The notes under the pieces: model-generated | Seen by the model: the letters and a program-made list of their open reading frames with translations, nothing else | Databases searched by the model: none | Told to the model about the DNA's origin: nothing | Translations under genes and position numbers: made by a program | Assembly: GCF_001298675.1 (NCBI RefSeq) | Contig: NZ_CYIG01000037.1 | Location: forward strand, 1 to 39,618 | Direction of reading: 5' to 3' | From: Paenacidovorax caeni | GTDB taxonomy: Bacteria; Pseudomonadota; Gammaproteobacteria; Burkholderiales; Burkholderiaceae_C | Length of the DNA: 39,618 bases | Part shown: in pieces, positions 36,267 through 39,618 of the stretch | Layout: every line of letters starts with the position of its first letter | Position numbering within the stretch: position 1 is the stretch's first letter

Positions 36267-37394
36267 ATGTGGATTTGGATTCGCAACGTAAGCCGCCTGA
36301 CCGCCAAGGAGTTGCGCAGCCTGCTTGGTGATGTGCCACTCATGGCTTTGATATTTTTTGCATTCACGGCAGCGATCTACACCACCGCCAAGGGCGTGAA
36401 AGCTGAAGTGGCGAATGCTTCAGTGGGCTGGATCGACGGAGATCGATCTGACTTGTCCTATCGCCTCCGGGACGCCATTCGCCCCCCCTACTTCAAACCC
36501 CCAGTAGACATTACAAACGAGGAAGCAGATCCAGCGATGGATCGTGGCGACCTGATTTTTGTCATCGATATACCACCGCGCTTTGAAGCAGATGTACTGG
36601 CTGGACGCACACCCGCCATACAGGTGCGGGTTGACGCCACAGCCATGACCCAGGCCGGCCTGGGCGTTTTGTACCTCAACGAAATATTTCTTCAGGAACT
36701 ACTCGAGTTCTTTCATCAAAGAGGTCTCGAGTCAATGCTCCCCTCGCAAGCATCCATTCACTTGCTTTTCAACCCCAATAACCAGTCCCACTGGTTCACT
36801 TCAGTCATGCTGATCGTGACCAATGTGACGGTCTTGTCAATTATCCTCGTGGGAGCTGCCGTAATCCGTGAACGCGAACACGGCACGATTGAGCACTTGC
36901 TTGTGATGCCGATTCGCCCCAGTGAAATTGCAATGGGGAAAATTCTTGCCAACGGGGGCGTCATTTTTTTCGCCTCCCTTTTAGCTTTATGGCTTGTCAT
37001 TCATAAGGCGCTGCAGGTACCCCTGAACGGATCTATACCGCTGTTCGCCCTAGGAACAGCCCTGTATCTGTTCGCAGTGACATCATTGGGTGTCTTGCTC
37101 GCCACAGCGGCTGCGTCCATGCCACAGTTTGGTTTACTGGCAGCTCCAGTTTACGTAGTGCTTTACTTGCTCTCCGGCGCCGCTACACCCGTGGAAAGTA
37201 TGCCTATCGCGATTCAGGATTTCGTTCAAATCTCCCCGACCACACAGTTTGTCAAGCTCACCCAAGCCGTTCTATACAGAGGTGCTGGCATTGATGTTGT
37301 GTGGCCTCAGTTGCTCAGCGTAGCGGTTGCAGGAGCTATTTTTTTGGCACTGGCATTGCACCGCTTCCGCTCTATGCTGGCACGTCAAGGCTGA
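36267..37394 (+). CDS. yhhJ: ABC-2 type permease (YhhJ-like)
   Basis: Second permease half of the exporter, 375 residues. It has an N-terminal helix (VPLMALIFFAFTAAIYTTA), an extracytoplasmic domain containing GDLIFVIDIPPRFEADVLAG, then helices VTNVTVLSIILVGAAVI and others. The typical ABC-2 sequence REREHGTIEHLLVMPIRPSEI lies on the cytoplasmic side. It resembles E. coli YhhJ, which sits beside rbbA in the same order. It starts 3 bases after rbbA. Confidence 0.92.
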   Translation: MWIWIRNVSRLTAKELRSLLGDVPLMALIFFAFTAAIYTTAKGVKAEVANASVGWIDGDRSDLSYRLRDAIRPPYFKPPVDITNEEADPAMDRGDLIFVIDIPPRFEADVLAGRTPAIQVRVDATAMTQAGLGVLYLNEIFLQELLEFFHQRGLESMLPSQASIHLLFNPNNQSHWFTSVMLIVTNVTVLSIILVGAAVIREREHGTIEHLLVMPIRPSEIAMGKILANGGVIFFASLLALWLVIHKALQVPLNGSIPLFALGTALYLFAVTSLGVLLATAAASMPQFGLLAAPVYVVLYLLSGAATPVESMPIAIQDFVQISPTTQFVKLTQAVLYRGAGIDVVWPQLLSVAVAGAIFLALALHRFRSMLARQG

Positions 37395-37441
37395 CACGAA
37401 CCTAGTGCCGGCAAGGCAGTCACCACGCAAGCGCGTCACAA

Positions 37442-38947
37442 ATGAGAACACTCCTCCCCTTCCCTCTAAGCACACCCCTGGCTGCTCTGACCCTTTGCAT
37501 GGTTTTAGGTGCATGCTCTACCGTGTCGGTCAATATGCCAGCAACGCCTGTCATACCGCCGGTTTTCACGGAAGTGCCCAGTGCCAATGGAGACTCTCAA
37601 ACGCCCGCCACCAATTTGAAGCAGTGGTGGCAAGCGGTGCCAGACCCTACTTTGCAGACGCTGATTGAACAAGGTCTACGGCAAAACGCCGACATTCGCG
37701 TGGCCTTAGCTCGGATCAAAGAAGCCCGCGCGGTCATTACACAAGCTGAATCTGCGCTCTACCCCACCTTGAAAGGTTTTGGTGCCACTGGCCACATAAA
37801 ACCTGAAGACTTGCAGGGCCTGGGCATGAATGCAACTCCTGTTGCCCCGGGTATGGTGATTCCGCCCATTCCACAACTGATCAACAACCCACCCAGCACC
37901 GATATGAATGTATTTGGTGTGGCTGCAGCCTGGGAAATTGATGTCTTCGGAGCGCGACGCAGTGATGCGGACGCCGCCAGACAAGTAGCCCTTGCCTATG
38001 AAGAAAAGTTGCACGGTACGCAACTTATGGTGGTTGGCGATATCGCCAATAATTACATTGAAGCACGCAGCATTGAGCATCGACTACGCTTATTACAACG
38101 CAGCCTCGAAATCGCGACGCAGCTGCGAAGCTACGCACAAGGCCGATTTGATGCGGGCCAAGCGACACGCTTCGACATAGACCGTGCCAGCAGTCAAATA
38201 GACGCACTGGCAGCGATGCAAGCCCCACTCAATGCCTTGCTCAAAACACGGCTACGACGCCTCGCTGTGTTGACCAGCCAAAGTCCGGATGTGCCCCTCA
38301 CTCTACCGGCACCTACCGCATCGGCCCCAGCCGATGCCTCGGTCATTCCGGTGCAGTTGCCCATCGTGCTTCCCTCAGACGTCCTGGAACAACGACCCGA
38401 TGTCCGAGGGAGCGCCAATCAAGTGCGCGCCCTGGCTGCACAGTTAGGCAGCGCCAAGGCTGATCTTTTACCTCGTTTCTATCTGGGTTTTTTGGCTGGG
38501 GAAGGTCGTGTGGAACTCGGCAGCCTCGCCCCCAGCACAGGCCGCTTTACTGCCTGGGGGGCAGGCGTGCAGTTACCTATTTTTGAGGGCGGACGTATCA
38601 GAGCCAATATTCGCGCAGCCGATGCCAGACTTGAAGCAGCCGGGCTTCAATATGAGCAGATCGTGATGCATGCACTGGAGGATGTAGAGAACGCTTATGC
38701 GATCCGCCACTCTTTAGATGCTCGCACCACCCTGCTGGCAAGTGCCTTAGGAAACGCCACCGAAGGCGCCAGACACTCGCAACATCTTTATGAGGAGGGG
38801 CGCAGCGTACTCGCCCCGGCACTGGAAGCCCAACTGCTCGCCCTTCAACGCGAAGACGAGCTGGTGCAGGCACAAACTGCTCGAGCGCTGAGCACTGTCA
38901 TGCTTTACAAGGCCACGGGCGGTGGTTGGCAAAATGCCTCTCTGTAA
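37442..38947 (+). CDS. Outer-membrane efflux lipoprotein (NodT/TolC family)
   Basis: Outer-membrane factor of a tripartite exporter, 501 residues. The N-terminal signal ends in the lipobox VLGAC (Cys25). The two-repeat OEP structure is visible: LKQWWQAVPDPTLQTLIEQGL and NADIRVALARIKEAR in repeat 1, VLEQRPDVRGSANQVRALAAQLGSA in repeat 2, and LPIFEGGRIRANIRAADARL and the helical C-terminal region. It lies 47 bases after the YhhJ-like permease and completes an adaptor-ABC-channel system. There is no clear Shine-Dalgarno sequence. It could also serve the RND pump at 8746-13162, which has no channel gene of its own. Confidence 0.93.
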   Translation: MRTLLPFPLSTPLAALTLCMVLGACSTVSVNMPATPVIPPVFTEVPSANGDSQTPATNLKQWWQAVPDPTLQTLIEQGLRQNADIRVALARIKEARAVITQAESALYPTLKGFGATGHIKPEDLQGLGMNATPVAPGMVIPPIPQLINNPPSTDMNVFGVAAAWEIDVFGARRSDADAARQVALAYEEKLHGTQLMVVGDIANNYIEARSIEHRLRLLQRSLEIATQLRSYAQGRFDAGQATRFDIDRASSQIDALAAMQAPLNALLKTRLRRLAVLTSQSPDVPLTLPAPTASAPADASVIPVQLPIVLPSDVLEQRPDVRGSANQVRALAAQLGSAKADLLPRFYLGFLAGEGRVELGSLAPSTGRFTAWGAGVQLPIFEGGRIRANIRAADARLEAAGLQYEQIVMHALEDVENAYAIRHSLDARTTLLASALGNATEGARHSQHLYEEGRSVLAPALEAQLLALQREDELVQAQTARALSTVMLYKATGGGWQNASL

Positions 38948-38998
38948 ATCGCCCCGCGCTCCTACGCCACTTGAAGTCCCCTCGAATTTCTGAGCCAA

Positions 38999-39466
38999 TC
39001 AGAAGTAGAGGTTGGGGAACAGTTTGACACGGTACTCAACCGGTGGGATGCGGCCGAGGGCTTCATGGGGGCGATGGTGGTTGTATCGGTGCAGCCACAT
39101 GTCACGCACCTCCTGCAGGTTGTCAAAGACGTAGCAATCGAGCACCTCGGTACGGTAGGTCTTGTTGAATCGTTCGACATAGGCGTTCTGCGTGGGCTTG
39201 CCAGGCTGGATATGGTTAAGGGCAATGCCCTTGGACTTCGCCCATTCGGACAGGGCATGGGCGATGAACTCGGGGCCGTTGTCCAGGCGAATCGACAGCG
39301 GCGCACCACGCACCTCCACCAGTTCGTTTAGGGCCCGGATGACGCGAGTAGCCGGTAGGCTTGTGTCGACCTCGATGCGCAGGCCCTCGCGGTTGAACTC
39401 GTCGATGACGTTGAAGGTCCTGAAGCGCCGGCCAGACCACAAGGCATCGGCCATGAAGTCGCAGCG
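38999..39466 (-). pseudogene. IS3-family transposase (OrfB), 5'-truncated by another IS
   Basis: The frame reads [21 protein letters not shown]..., ending KLFPNLYF and a TGA at 39001-38999. It contains the middle and C-terminal part of the IS3 OrfB integrase core. DNGPEF carries the second catalytic Asp, the Glu lies in [12 protein letters not shown], and [16 protein letters not shown] follows. The first catalytic Asp is probably in the CDF motif at the break. Upstream the frame meets TGA at 39481-39479 after a few non-family residues, so the N-terminal third is missing. An ATG at 39454 could start a 151-residue fragment, but that is unlikely to be functional. The element's own end should lie in 38950-38998. 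Confidence 0.88.
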
Positions 39467-39478
39467 TAAGCTCCCCTG

Positions 39479-39618
39479 TCAAGCAGACAGTTGATTTCCA
39501 GAGTCTGCGGCGGTTGTGGTGATCAATCTGGGCATGAACTGCTTGGGCGGCACGCCACCCAGGGCGTCATGCGGTCGGTACTCGTTGTACTGGGTTAGCC
39601 AGTCGTCCGCGATGGCCT
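39479..39618 (-). CDS. IS3-family transposase (OrfB), C-terminal end (cut by window edge)
   Basis: The frame from the window edge reads AIADDWLTQYNEYRPHDALG and GVPPKQFMPR, the characteristic C-terminus of an IS3-family transposase, and stops at TGA 39481-39479. It is a different IS3 element from the one at 38999-39466. Its terminal sequence (TGACAGGGGAGCTTACG on the minus strand) directly abuts the truncated gene, so this element probably inserted into it. Confidence 0.82.
   Translation of the reverse strand, partial: AIADDWLTQYNEYRPHDALGGVPPKQFMPRLITTTAADSGNQLSA

Overview
The window looks like part of a betaproteobacterial chromosome, most likely Comamonadaceae (Acidovorax/Alicycliphilus/Diaphorobacter-like). 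The reasons are the high GC, the tig-clpP-clpX-lon block, and a dispersed intergenic repeat built around AGCGCTTG/CAAGCGCT arms that I associate with this family. The genus assignment is inference; the gene families are read from the protein sequences.

Layout. 1-2000: the edge of an integrated element, with an IS5-type transposase cut by the window edge and a P4-type tyrosine recombinase pointing away from a tRNA-Gly. 2023-2395: tRNA-Gly, tRNA-Cys, tRNA-Gly. 2484-8488: the proteostasis block lon, clpX, clpP, tig (all minus), with a terminator between clpP and clpX and a possible heat-shock promoter before clpP. 8566-13162: tRNA-Leu, then an RND efflux operon (adaptor plus pump, no outer-membrane factor) with a TetR-like operator. 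13267-18093: hpnC, sdaA, hpnD, hpnE, a hydroxysqualene-type squalene route interrupted by L-serine dehydratase. 18129-19942: an exported protein and two membrane proteins (DUF2788, DUF2189). 20091-23596: hemH translationally coupled to a Lon-like protease. 23610-23879: a 270-bp element of nested inverted repeats. 23878-31844: an alpha/beta hydrolase, a 3-hydroxybutyrate-oligomer hydrolase split by one in-frame TAA, a branched-chain-amino-acid-type ABC operon, and a sigma-54 activator. A deletion-like junction near 30425 joins the activator, without its DNA-binding end, to livG without its Walker A half. 31890-38947: hslR, then a visibly lower-GC exporter module (HlyD adaptor, RbbA-like double-ATPase/permease fusion, YhhJ-like permease, NodT/TolC outer-membrane lipoprotein). 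38999-39618: two nested or abutting IS3-family remnants.

The conserved core (proteases, tRNAs, heme and squalene genes) looks intact. The accessory parts show decay and mobility: a nonsense codon, a two-gene fusion scar, IS elements at both window ends, a candidate non-autonomous element and a candidate acquired exporter. The least explained structure is the 270-bp element at 23610-23879, which consists of two diverged, oppositely oriented copies of a hairpin-forming unit inside near-perfect terminal inverted repeats. No intergenic stretch exceeds 300 bases.
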